A stretch of 64,000 nucleotides of DNA from an uncultured Gemmatimonadota bacterium. GTDB lineage: Bacteria; Gemmatimonadota; Gemmatimonadetes; Gemmatimonadales; Gemmatimonadaceae. Of this stretch, positions 32,211 through 40,837 are shown piece by piece. Below the pieces are notes generated by a model that did not search any database, was not told where the DNA came from, and worked only from the letters and a program-made list of their open reading frames with translations. Numbering within the stretch: position 1 is the stretch's first letter; each line of letters opens with the position of its first letter. Position numbers and translations under genes: made by a program. The stretch lies in assembly GCA_902826615.1 (NCBI GenBank), contig CADEFN010000001.1:1-64000 (forward strand), written 5' to 3'.

Positions 32211-32285
32211 GCGGGTCTCGAGGCTCGGAGGTGGCCGAACGTACCGGTTTGCTCCGGGCCGTGGCTACCGTCAGATTGCCAAACA

Positions 32286-33143
32286 ATGTCGAATTCTCGC
32301 CAACGCCCGGCGGGACCACATGTGCGCGCCGTGGCCGTCGGGTTCAGCAGCGGTTACCGCTGGCGTTCCCAGCGCAGCGAGTGGGGGCAGCTGGTGCGCG
32401 CCTCACCGGGGATGATTCGCGTCCGGATTGGCGACGCGCACTGGGTCGTGCCACCACATCAGGGCGTCTGGATCCCGCACGACACACCCCACGAGGTGGA
32501 GATGTCCGGCAAGGGTGTGCTGCAGCGTGTGTATGTCGAGCGCTCGACTGCGCGATCGCTGGCAAGCACGCCAGGGGTTGTGTCCATCTCGCCGCTGTTG
32601 CGGGAGTTGCTGCGCCGTGTGCTTCGGCAGGGCACTCTCGACCGGGCGATCCGTCGCGAGCGGCATTTGATCGATATCATGCTCGACGAGTTCTCGGCCG
32701 AACGGGCCGCTCCGCTGGAACTCCCGATGCCGTCCGATCCGCGGGCACGACGTGCAGCGGAACGCATGCGCGAGGCCCCTCCCGCTCCGGGGACCCGCAG
32801 CACGCTGAGCCGTGAGGCGCACGCAAGCACACGCACCCTCGAACGGCTTTTTCGCGCCGAGACGGGGCTCTCGTTAGGCGCGTGGCAGCAGCGCGCGCGG
32901 CTCATGCGAGCGATGTCCATGCTGGCAGACGGCGCCTCTGTCACGGCCGCGGGGGTTGCCTCAGGCTACAGCAGCACGAGTGCTTTTGTCGCGGCCTTTC
33001 GTCACGCCACCGGCATTACTCCCGGCCGGTACTTCCGCCGCCGGGAGTCGCCGGACTCACGCTCCGGTCCCGAAGCCCCCGCAGCATCGTCGGTCCTCCG
33101 GGGATCAGCGCCCACGACAGCGCGTAGACCGCAACAAAAGTGA
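32286..33143 (+). CDS. AraC-family transcriptional regulator with cupin sensor
   Basis: The 285-residue protein starts with a small cupin domain (VVPPHQGVWIPHDTPHEVEMSG, near residues 55-77) for ligand sensing. The C-terminal AraC pair of helix-turn-helix units contains HASTRTLERLFRAETGLSLGAWQQRARLMRAMSML and AGVASGYSSTSAFVAAFRHATGITPGRYFRR. ATG 32286 begins the domain; the longer upstream frame is not homologous. The last 43 residues (arginine/serine-rich) extend past the usual end, and 128 bases of this tail overlap the end of the opposing flippase gene. Confidence 0.8.
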   Translation: MSNSRQRPAGPHVRAVAVGFSSGYRWRSQRSEWGQLVRASPGMIRVRIGDAHWVVPPHQGVWIPHDTPHEVEMSGKGVLQRVYVERSTARSLASTPGVVSISPLLRELLRRVLRQGTLDRAIRRERHLIDIMLDEFSAERAAPLELPMPSDPRARRAAERMREAPPAPGTRSTLSREAHASTRTLERLFRAETGLSLGAWQQRARLMRAMSMLADGASVTAAGVASGYSSTSAFVAAFRHATGITPGRYFRRRESPDSRSGPEAPAASSVLRGSAPTTARRPQQK

Positions 33144-34512
33144 ATCCTCGCACCACGAGGCCAACAAAGGTCATGGCGTCAGGGAGCCGGGGACCAAGCA
33201 GGAACAACACCACGACGCCAGCGGCGGCCGCGGCGAAGGGCATGAGCCAGACAGGGAAGATGTCACGGGGACGCACCCCGGTGGGTTTCAGGATGTAGAA
33301 CACCGACGGTATCGCCGTCAGCACGTTGGCCGCCAGCATGCCAAGTGCTGCGCCATAAGGACCACGCCACGCCCCGGTGACCACACACGCGAGGTAGAGG
33401 GCGGTCACCCGTTTGGTCCATGCGAGCTGCCGTGCCGTGCCACCCGTGGCCAGTGAAATCCACAACACCAGGCGTCCGATGCTCCCGATGGCCATGGCCA
33501 GTGCGACGACTCGAAGCGCGGGTGCTGCCGCGAGCCACTTGTCACCAAAAAGGAAATGCAGCACTCCCTGCGGCTCGGCGAACAGGAATCCCAGGACCGG
33601 AAAGGCGGCGGCGAGGACCGGGAGGAAGGCCGATCGTGCCGTCGCCGTCAGGCGGCTGGCGTCAGACCGCAGCGGGCTGAGGGTGGCAATCGCCACTTCC
33701 GTGAGCGCGAGATAGGGCTCGAGAAAGGCAAAGGTGCCCCAGCGCTTCGCAAACTCATACAGACCCGCCGCATCGCGGCCGCCGATGGCGGCGACGGTCA
33801 CCCGATCAGACTGCTCCCCAATCCAGGCCAGCAGACGCGAGCCGGCCAGTCCACTCCAGTATGCGCGGAGTTCACCCACCGCGCGGGCCGTGGCCGCACC
33901 GAGCGTTGACCGCGGCGCCGGACGCCAGGGGCAGATGATCCAGATGATCGCCACACGTCCGAGTTCGGCCACCGCCAGCTGAATCATGAAGGTCCAGTAG
34001 CGAGCACCCGCATTCGCCGCCCAGATGGCAACCGCCACCGATACCGCCATCGCCGCCAATTGCGCGGCCAGCACTGCCCCAAACCGGAAATGCCGCTTGA
34101 GCCACGCCTCCTGGACCGCCGACAAGGTGGCCGCGTAGAGAATGGCCGCCCACACCGCCGCCATCGGCGCCGCCACCCAATCCCGGTACAACACCGAGAG
34201 CAGCAGCCCCGAGAGCGCCATGCCGCCGCACACCAGCAGGTTCCAGCGCAGCGCGGCCCAGAAGAGGGCGCTCGCCTCTTCATCCTTGAGGTCGGGATGC
34301 TGGATGATCGCGCTTTGCAGTCCACCGTTGGCGATGTTCTGCACAATCAGCGCAACGGGAAACACAAAGGTCTGGACGCCGAAGTCCTCGACGTCGAGGA
34401 TGCGCGAAAGCACGGCGACCAGACCCAGCTGCAACGTGAGCTGCACCACCCGACCGGCCACCATGAAGGCGCCCGATCGCAGGGACCGGGCGCCCGTGGT
34501 GTGACTCGTCAT
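33016..34512 (-). CDS. Polysaccharide flippase (Wzx/MOP superfamily)
   Basis: The 498-residue integral membrane protein has twelve or more hydrophobic helices and the Wzx-type opening GAFMVAGRVVQLTLQLGLVAVLSRILDVEDFGVQTFVFPVAL. It would move lipid-linked glycans across the inner membrane. No glycosyltransferase cluster is next to it. ATG 34512 follows the epimerase stop by 4 bases, so it is co-transcribed with the epimerase-like gene. Its 3' end overlaps the opposing AraC gene by 128 bases. Confidence 0.8.
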   Translation of the reverse strand: MTSHTTGARSLRSGAFMVAGRVVQLTLQLGLVAVLSRILDVEDFGVQTFVFPVALIVQNIANGGLQSAIIQHPDLKDEEASALFWAALRWNLLVCGGMALSGLLLSVLYRDWVAAPMAAVWAAILYAATLSAVQEAWLKRHFRFGAVLAAQLAAMAVSVAVAIWAANAGARYWTFMIQLAVAELGRVAIIWIICPWRPAPRSTLGAATARAVGELRAYWSGLAGSRLLAWIGEQSDRVTVAAIGGRDAAGLYEFAKRWGTFAFLEPYLALTEVAIATLSPLRSDASRLTATARSAFLPVLAAAFPVLGFLFAEPQGVLHFLFGDKWLAAAPALRVVALAMAIGSIGRLVLWISLATGGTARQLAWTKRVTALYLACVVTGAWRGPYGAALGMLAANVLTAIPSVFYILKPTGVRPRDIFPVWLMPFAAAAAGVVVLFLLGPRLPDAMTFVGLVVRGFTFVAVYALSWALIPGGPTMLRGLRDRSVSPATPGGGSTGRE

Positions 34513-34516
34513 CCGC

Positions 34517-35677
34517 TCACGCCGGTTTGCGCGCCTTCCACAATCGCAGAACTTCCGCCTCTCGCTCGGCGGACAGCCCGGCACGCAAGGTCGCCTGACG
34601 CTCCGGCGTTTGCTTGTGGTAGTAGTCCAGGGTGTCTTTGGTGGTGACGGCCAGCGGTCGATAGGTGAGGCCTAACGCGATTTCGCGTGACACGTCGAAG
34701 CGGGCAAAACCCTCGCGTCCGTTCCGGGCCGGCATCCAGACCGGAAGCTCCTGGTATCCGCGCACCTGATTGGCGTAGAGAAAGTCGGTCTCAACCCACG
34801 TGTAGGTACAATCGGACGTCGTCACTGCCTTCATGCCATACAACATTTCGGCAATCGAGTAGCCGTTCTTCGGCCCGAGACCATTGTACACGCCGACGGT
34901 TTCCATTTCGCAGAGCCGGACCATCCACTCGCAGAGATCGCGCACATCGATGATCTGCACGCGATCGGTGCCATCACCGGGGCAGAGCACTTCGCCGCCG
35001 CGCTCCAGGCGCACCGGCCAGTAGGTGAAACGGTCGGTGAGATCGCCAGGGCCAACGATGAGTGGCGGCCGCACAATGAGCGTGCGTCCCGGGAAGTACT
35101 TGTGGACCACCTTCTCCGACTCGGCCTTGGCCAGTCCGTAGGGGAGTGGCTTGCCCTCTTCCACCTTCGTGTTCTCGCGCGTGAACACGGGCGCATCGAT
35201 GGTCATCGGGATGCGGCTCGTGTCGAAGTACACCGAGCGCGTCGACGTGAAGACGTAGCGCTTGACGCGTTTTGTGAGGAGCGCGGCGGAGAGTTCCACC
35301 CAGCGCGGGTCGGACTGCGCCGAGTTGTCGATCACCACGTCCCAGTCGCGGTTTTCCAGCGATTTGAGGTCGTTGCTCCGGTCACCGACCAGCTTTTCGA
35401 CGTTGGGGAAGAGCTGTGGGTTGGTGCGTCCCCGGTTGAACATGGCAACCTGGTGCCCACGATCCACGGCGTACTGCACGTGGTAGGGTCCGATGAAGCC
35501 CGTGCCACCGAGCACGAGGATCTTGAGCGGCGCACCGATCCGCTCGTCGGGGGAGGTGATCGTGCGCGGCCGGGGCGCAGCCGCGGGGTACCCGCCCTGC
35601 GCCACACCGGGAACGAGGAGCGACGCCGCGCCTAACGCCGCCGATTGCTGGAGAAACTCACGTCGTGTGCTTGCCAT
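34517..35677 (-). CDS. Tat-exported NAD-dependent epimerase/reductase-like protein
   Basis: The 386-residue protein begins with a twin-arginine signal, STRREFLQQSAALGAASLL. The Rossmann domain follows: LKILVLGGTGFIGPYHVQYAVDRGHQVAMFNRG, DVVIDNSAQ, FTSTRSVY and YGLAKAESEKV (the Y-x-x-x-K pair). It is an atypical extended SDR; exported NAD-dependent relatives are common in this phylum and their substrates unknown. ATG 35677 follows GAGGGAAA and starts the Tat signal. A close paralogue lies at 37249-38415. Confidence 0.8.
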   Translation of the reverse strand: MASTRREFLQQSAALGAASLLVPGVAQGGYPAAAPRPRTITSPDERIGAPLKILVLGGTGFIGPYHVQYAVDRGHQVAMFNRGRTNPQLFPNVEKLVGDRSNDLKSLENRDWDVVIDNSAQSDPRWVELSAALLTKRVKRYVFTSTRSVYFDTSRIPMTIDAPVFTRENTKVEEGKPLPYGLAKAESEKVVHKYFPGRTLIVRPPLIVGPGDLTDRFTYWPVRLERGGEVLCPGDGTDRVQIIDVRDLCEWMVRLCEMETVGVYNGLGPKNGYSIAEMLYGMKAVTTSDCTYTWVETDFLYANQVRGYQELPVWMPARNGREGFARFDVSREIALGLTYRPLAVTTKDTLDYYHKQTPERQATLRAGLSAEREAEVLRLWKARKPA

Positions 35678-35720
35678 TGGGATTTCCCTCGTTGCCCTGG
35701 TTGCCTTCGTTGCCATCGAC

Positions 35721-37124
35721 TTACGAGACCGGCTTCCTCGTGCTCGACACACCCTTCACCAGCCGGTACATGAACTCCAGCCCTTCGTAAAAGCCGCGCG
35801 CGGGAATGCGCTCGTTCATCCCGTGCGAAAAGGTCTCGGCGTAGAACATTCCCGAAATGCCGTAGACCGGCACACCCGCCGAACGAAGATACACGCCGTC
35901 CGTGGCTCCCGTGCTCATGGTCGGAATCACAGGGATTCCCGGCCACAGCTCTTTCGTCACCCGCTCCACTTCTCCCATCAGCTCGGGGGTCAGGGGCGAG
36001 GGGGGTGAGTTACGGGCTTCGCCCTGCATGATGACTTTCACCTTGTCGGTGCTGATGGCCTTCTCCAGCTGGTCGCGTACGTACTGTGGTGTTTCGTCGG
36101 GCAGAATGCGGCAGTTGACGTAGCCACGTGCGCGCTGCGGCAGCGCATTGCGCGCGTGCCCACCCTCGAGCATGGTCGCCACGCAGGTCGTGCGGAGTTG
36201 CGAGTTGTAGCGCGGGTCGGACGACACACGCGCCGCCGCTGCCGCATCTGCCGGGTTGGCTACCACGGCTTTCATCGCACTCCCCAGGTCGGCCGGTACC
36301 GTCGCCGCCAGACGTGTGAAATAGGTGCGTGTGATTTCGTTGAGATGTATGGGAAAGTCATACTCACCCACCTTGACCAGCGCCTTCGACAACTCCGTGA
36401 TGGCGTTGTCCTTGACCGGCAGGGAGCTGTGGCCGCCTGGGTTGGTGGCCTCGAGCATGTACATCTGGAACTTCTTCTCGCTCGCCTGCACGTCGTGCGA
36501 GACGTACTTGCCGTCCGTGGCGATGCGCCCTCCGCCCCCTTCGTTGAAGGCGTATTCCGCGTCGATCAGTTTGCGGTGCTTCTCCAGCAGAAAGCCCACA
36601 CCGTTGGCACTCCCGCCCTCCTCATCGGTGGTGAGCGCCACGATGATGTCGCGATCGGGCACATACCCCTCGGCCTTCATGCGCATGATCGTGGTGAGAT
36701 GCGCCGCGCCTTCGTCCTTGTCATCGGCCACCCCGCGCCCGTAGAAGACGCCCTCCTTCTCGGTAAAGGTGTACGGAGGGAGCGTCCAGTCTTCGGGCTT
36801 GGCTTCGACCACATCGATGTGGGAGAGCAAGAGCACCGGCTTGCGGGTTCCCGGGCGACCGCGCAGCCGCGCCACCAGGTTCCCCTTTTTCGGTGCATTC
36901 TCGATCACCACCACATCCGAGTCGGGGAACCCCGCGCTCTTGAGCCGTGCGGCCATGGCACGGGCGGCCGCCAACGTGCTCCCATTGCTCTCCTGCGTGT
37001 TGATCTCGACCAATTCCTTGAGGAGCGACCGGGCGAGGGAATCCCACTTGGTACGCGGCGCCTGCGCGAGGCCGAGTGAGGGTACCAGGGCGAGGGCGAG
37101 AACGAGGGGGAGGCGTCGGAGCAT
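35721..37124 (-). CDS. Exported M20-family metallopeptidase
   Basis: The 467-residue protein has a signal peptide (residues 1-20), then the M20 dinuclear zinc peptidase: LLLSHIDVVEA (metal His and following Asp), YGRGVADDKDEGAA (bridging Asp), ALTTDEEGGS (catalytic Glu and metal Glu), the dimerisation domain with NPGGHSSLP, and SGMFYAETFSHGMNERIP (last histidine). It would cleave small peptides or amides in the periplasm. It sits between two divergent Tat-type epimerase genes. Confidence 0.85.
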   Translation of the reverse strand: MLRRLPLVLALALVPSLGLAQAPRTKWDSLARSLLKELVEINTQESNGSTLAAARAMAARLKSAGFPDSDVVVIENAPKKGNLVARLRGRPGTRKPVLLLSHIDVVEAKPEDWTLPPYTFTEKEGVFYGRGVADDKDEGAAHLTTIMRMKAEGYVPDRDIIVALTTDEEGGSANGVGFLLEKHRKLIDAEYAFNEGGGGRIATDGKYVSHDVQASEKKFQMYMLEATNPGGHSSLPVKDNAITELSKALVKVGEYDFPIHLNEITRTYFTRLAATVPADLGSAMKAVVANPADAAAAARVSSDPRYNSQLRTTCVATMLEGGHARNALPQRARGYVNCRILPDETPQYVRDQLEKAISTDKVKVIMQGEARNSPPSPLTPELMGEVERVTKELWPGIPVIPTMSTGATDGVYLRSAGVPVYGISGMFYAETFSHGMNERIPARGFYEGLEFMYRLVKGVSSTRKPVS

Positions 37125-37248
37125 TGTGGCAGATGGGAGATGGCAGACGGCAGTGTACGGTCGGTGCCACGGCTGTCAACCTCGGGACGCCGGGTAGTGA
37201 CTGACTGCGCAGCACCGTAGCTTCTCGCGTCCTTCTCCCTTGCCACTA

Positions 37249-38415
37249 ATGTCCAACCGCCGCGATTTCATCCAGCGCTCCGCTGCCATTCTGGGCGCCA
37301 CCGCATTGGGGCCCCGCGCCGTAAGCGCCGGCTCGATGGCCGAGGCACTGCAGCGTGCCGAACTCCACCCACGCGCCGAGCCGCTCAACATTCTGATCCT
37401 CGGCGGCACCGGCTTCATCGGACCCTATCAGGTGCGGTATGCCGTGGCACGCGGGCACAAGGTGACGGTCTTCAATCGGGGACGTCGGCAAGCCGGACTC
37501 CCGGAATCGGTGCAGCAGCTGCAGGGCGACCGCGAAACCGGCGACCTAAACTCGCTGAAAGGAAAGAAGTACGACGTGGTGATCGACAACCCGACGACAC
37601 TTCCCTTCTGGGTGCGTGACGCGGGCCAGGTGCTGAAGGGCAACGCCGACCACTACGTCTTCATCTCGACCATTTCCACCTACGCTCACTATCGCAAGGC
37701 GGGGATGGACGAGACGTACGAGCTGGCGGCGTACACCAATCCCGAGGATCCGATGACAATCAAGCGGATGACCTCGGGTGCGCTGTACGGACCGCTCAAG
37801 GTGCTGTCCGAGAAGGAGTGCGAGAAGTGGTTCCCCGGAAAGACGACCATTGTTCGCCCCGGCCTCATCGTTGGACCTAACGATCCGACGGACCGCTTCA
37901 GCTACTGGCCGGTGCGGATCGACCGGGGTGGTGAGGTGCTGGCCCCGGGCACCGGCAACGATCCCGATCAGATCATCGATGCCCGCGACCTTTCGGAGTT
38001 TGTCATCCGGCTCTGCGAGGATCATGTGATCGGGACTTTCAACGCCACGGGTCCCCGGACGCGCCTGTCGGTAGCCGAGATGCTGTACGGCATTCGCGCC
38101 GCCACCAGCGGCAGCAACGATGTGAAGTTCACCTGGGTGGAAACGAAGTTCCTCGCCGATAACAACGTGCGTGGCTGGAGCGACATGCCCACCTGGATCC
38201 CGCCGAGCGGCGACAACGACGGCTGGGGTGCGGTGAGCATTCAGCGTGCGCTCGACAAGGGGCTCACCTTCCGCCCGCTAGCGGTCACGGCACGTGACAC
38301 GATCGACTGGTTCAAGACCTTGCCGGCCGAGCGGCAGGCCAAGATGCTCGCGGGTCTGACACCGGAGCGGGAGAAGGAGTTGCTGGCCAAGTGGCACGCC
38401 CGCGCCCGCGGGTGA
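37249..38415 (+). CDS. Tat-exported NAD-dependent epimerase/reductase-like protein
   Basis: The 388-residue protein opens with a Tat signal, SNRRDFIQRSAAILGATAL, then LNILILGGTGFIGPYQVRYAVARGHKVTVFNRGR, an NAD-binding Rossmann fold. The serine/threonine strand is FISTISTYAHY, and the YGPLKVLSEKECEKWFPG sequence gives the Y-x-x-x-K pair. It is a paralogue of the gene at 34517, sharing VRPxLIVGPxDxTDRFxYWPVR and ARDLSEFVIRLCE-type segments. The ATG at 37249 starts the Tat signal. It is 4 bases from the translocase-like gene that follows. Confidence 0.8.
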   Translation: MSNRRDFIQRSAAILGATALGPRAVSAGSMAEALQRAELHPRAEPLNILILGGTGFIGPYQVRYAVARGHKVTVFNRGRRQAGLPESVQQLQGDRETGDLNSLKGKKYDVVIDNPTTLPFWVRDAGQVLKGNADHYVFISTISTYAHYRKAGMDETYELAAYTNPEDPMTIKRMTSGALYGPLKVLSEKECEKWFPGKTTIVRPGLIVGPNDPTDRFSYWPVRIDRGGEVLAPGTGNDPDQIIDARDLSEFVIRLCEDHVIGTFNATGPRTRLSVAEMLYGIRAATSGSNDVKFTWVETKFLADNNVRGWSDMPTWIPPSGDNDGWGAVSIQRALDKGLTFRPLAVTARDTIDWFKTLPAERQAKMLAGLTPEREKELLAKWHARARG

Positions 38416-38419
38416 CCCG

Positions 38420-39718
38420 GTGAACACACAAGCCCCCAGCTCACTTCACTCGATCCTGCGACGCATCGTTGATGTGCGTCGCGAAGAAATGGCGGCCCTG
38501 GGCTGGTCGTGCCTCTACTTCTTCTGCCTGCTGTCGAGTTATTACATCATCCGTCCCTTCCGCGACGAGATGGCGGTGGCGGGAGGCACGCGCAATATCC
38601 CCTGGCTGTTCACGGCCACCATGGTGGCGATGTTTGCGGCGCATCCTCCGTTTGCCGCGCTCGTCACCCGGTTCTCCCGCCGGCAGTTCATCCCGTGGGC
38701 CAACCGCTTTTTCATTGCCAATCTGCTGCTCTTCTTTGGGCTGCTCCACTTCCTCCCCGAGGGACAGCAGGTGTGGGCCGGACGGGTCTTTTTTGTGTGG
38801 ACGGCGGTGTTCAACCTGTTCGTGGTGTCGAACTTCTGGTCGTTCATGACCGATGTGTTCACGGCCGAGCAGGGCAAACGGATGTTCGGCTTTATCGGGT
38901 TTGGGGGCACCTTTGGAGGTATCGTCGGATCGCTGGTCACCTCCGTGCTCGCGGAGCCGCTGCGACCGGTCAACCTGCTGATCATTTCCGCGCTGCTGCT
39001 CGAGCTCAGCACCTTTGCGGTACGGCGTCTCAACGGCCTCTCCTCGCGCGGCGAAACCGGGGCGCGGCATTCCGGCAGCTCCGAAGCGGTGATCGGCGGC
39101 ACGTTGTGGGCCGGTCTGGTCCATGCCGCGCGCTCGCCATATCTGCTGGGCATCTGCCTCTACATGATGCTCTTCACCATCGGCTCCACCACGTTGTACC
39201 TGCAGCAGGCGGCCATCGCCGATCGCGAGTTCAGCGACTCGGGCACCCGGACCGCCTTTTTCGCACAGGTCGATCTGGCGGTGAACGTCCTCACGCTGCT
39301 GACGCAGGTGTTCCTGACGGGGCGGATTGTCAAAGCCCTTGGCGTCGCGATCACGCTCACCTTGCTGCCGGCGCTGTCCATCATCGGGTTCGGCAGTCTG
39401 GCGGCCATGCCCACCATCACGGTGTTCGTGATCTTCCAGGTGCTGCGACGAGCGGGCGAATTTGCGGTGGCCCGTCCTACGCGCGAAATGCTTTACACGG
39501 TCGTGCCCCGCGAGGACAAGTACAAGGCCAAGCACTTCATCGATACGGTGGTCTACCGCATGGGCGACCAGATTGGGGCGTGGGCCACCAGCGCCATGCA
39601 GGCGTTCGGGTTCACCACCTCGGCGGAAGCCCTGGTGGCAATTCCGCTCTCGGCGCTTTGGCTGCTGGTGGGCCGGTGGCTGGGGCGGCAGCAGGAGAAG
39701 AAGGCCGCTGCGGCATGA
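38420..39718 (+). CDS. NTP/NDP-translocase-like MFS transporter
   Basis: The 432-residue membrane protein has about twelve hydrophobic helices. The opening FFCLLSSYYIIRPFRDEMAVAGG and the MFGFIGFGGTFGGIVGSLVTS segment match NTP/NDP exchange transporters and related MFS carriers found outside intracellular bacteria, so real nucleotide exchange is uncertain. The start is GTG at 38420, four bases after the epimerase stop, which marks an operon. A terminator hairpin follows its stop. Confidence 0.7.
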   Translation: MNTQAPSSLHSILRRIVDVRREEMAALGWSCLYFFCLLSSYYIIRPFRDEMAVAGGTRNIPWLFTATMVAMFAAHPPFAALVTRFSRRQFIPWANRFFIANLLLFFGLLHFLPEGQQVWAGRVFFVWTAVFNLFVVSNFWSFMTDVFTAEQGKRMFGFIGFGGTFGGIVGSLVTSVLAEPLRPVNLLIISALLLELSTFAVRRLNGLSSRGETGARHSGSSEAVIGGTLWAGLVHAARSPYLLGICLYMMLFTIGSTTLYLQQAAIADREFSDSGTRTAFFAQVDLAVNVLTLLTQVFLTGRIVKALGVAITLTLLPALSIIGFGSLAAMPTITVFVIFQVLRRAGEFAVARPTREMLYTVVPREDKYKAKHFIDTVVYRMGDQIGAWATSAMQAFGFTTSAEALVAIPLSALWLLVGRWLGRQQEKKAAAA

Positions 39719-39725
39719 GAACGAG

Positions 39726-39752
39726 GCCGGGGCGTGTCCGCCCCGGCTTTCT
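39726..39752 (+). terminator. Rho-independent-like terminator
   Basis: GCCGGGGCG (39726-39734) pairs perfectly with CGCCCCGGC (39739-39747) around TGTC, followed by TTTCT. It ends the epimerase-transporter operon and also lies at the end of the convergent SET gene. Confidence 0.7.
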
Positions 39753-40230
39753 ATCGCGCTGCTTTTTTCGGTTTGAGAATCGACCCGCGGCAGGTGGCGG
39801 CACCACAGGAACAGGGATACCGCCGCTTGGCGGCGGGGGTGTGGCGCTCCGGCAGCACGAAGGCGTAGTCGTACGCCAGTTCTTCACCCGCCGTCACCTG
39901 GCGAATGGTCTCGATCCAGAGCCGTTTCTCATCGACCACCACATCACAGTTGGGGTCGCAGGAGTGGTTCAGGAATCGCGCCTCGTTGCCGTTGACCGCG
40001 GCGTCTACCACCACGTCGTCGTCGATGGCGAAGAGAAAGGTGTGGTGGCGCTCGTCCCCATCCGGATAGCGGGCGTCCGCCTGCGCCGGGGTCAGTCGCT
40101 CCCCGGCGTACTCGATGAGACGCACTCCCTCGGGAATGTCACACGTCGCAAAGGCACCCAGTCCCTGAATGGGCGACGAACGGACCTCAAACCACTCGGT
40201 GCGAATCACACCATCCGGGGCGCCACTCAC
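39751..40230 (-). CDS. SET-domain protein lysine methyltransferase-like protein
   Basis: The 159-residue protein has a complete small SET domain: VRSSPIQGLGAFATCDIPEGVRLIEYAGE at the N-terminus, FLNHSCDPNCDVVV (SAM-binding NHSC), GEELAYDYAF (catalytic Tyr) and a post-SET cysteine cluster YPCSCGAATCRGSIL that would bind zinc. It should methylate a protein lysine; the bacterial target is unknown. It overlaps the histidine phosphatase gene upstream by 4 bases. Confidence 0.85.
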   Translation of the reverse strand: MSGAPDGVIRTEWFEVRSSPIQGLGAFATCDIPEGVRLIEYAGERLTPAQADARYPDGDERHHTFLFAIDDDVVVDAAVNGNEARFLNHSCDPNCDVVVDEKRLWIETIRQVTAGEELAYDYAFVLPERHTPAAKRRYPCSCGAATCRGSILKPKKAAR

Positions 40231-40727
40231 TTCCCGTAACGCACCCGCAGCATCGTCGGGCCCTTTGTTCCCCGCGTGACGATAAAGAAGTTCGCATACG
40301 AGGTATCGGCAATCACCGGAGCGGGCGAAATGCCTAACGCCTGGATCACCGCCGGGACGGTATTGGAGTGCCCCACGTACACCACCGTCTTCCCGGCGAA
40401 CGCGTTGATCCGTTGCACCACCTCGGCAGCATGCTGCGCTTCGGGCCCTGTGGCGGTCAGGACAATGGGTGTGACCCCTGTGGCCGCTGCCAGGGGGGCG
40501 GCGGTCTGTCCCGTGCGCTTGAACTGCGTATGGATGATGGCATCCACCGGCGTCCGGAGGAGCGCCACCGCCAGTGACTCGGCGCGGGCACGACCCTCAG
40601 GCAGGAGGTCGGGATCCGCTCCTGCTGGCCGCTCCGCATGCCTGACGAGAATCACCGTGGTTGCTGCTCGTGCACACCCTGTCAGCATCACCGCAGCCAC
40701 TGCGAGCGTCGCCCATCGCTTTATCAT
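40227..40727 (-). CDS. Histidine-phosphatase-fold lipoprotein
   Basis: The 166-residue protein begins with a lipoprotein signal, MLTGC with Cys18. The phosphohistidine motif is ILVRHAERP, and the second histidine is in VVYVGHSNTVPAVIQAL. It is a small branch-2 phosphatase-like domain that would act in the periplasm on an unknown phosphoester. It is translationally coupled to the SET-domain gene. Confidence 0.8.
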   Translation of the reverse strand: MIKRWATLAVAAVMLTGCARAATTVILVRHAERPAGADPDLLPEGRARAESLAVALLRTPVDAIIHTQFKRTGQTAAPLAAATGVTPIVLTATGPEAQHAAEVVQRINAFAGKTVVYVGHSNTVPAVIQALGISPAPVIADTSYANFFIVTRGTKGPTMLRVRYGK

Positions 40728-40837
40728 CTGCCGGCTCTCTGTGTGGAGACGCAGACAAGCTTAATCCGGGGCACACCGTGGATGTGAGGCGAGGCGAGTC
40801 CCCCTTTCGCGCGAGCGAAAGCTGCGGTGGCGAGACC

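Noticed and set aside
38509-40239. A 576-residue + frame across the translocase-like and SET genes.
   Set aside because: It is a shadow frame; the real genes have membrane helices and SET motifs in other frames.
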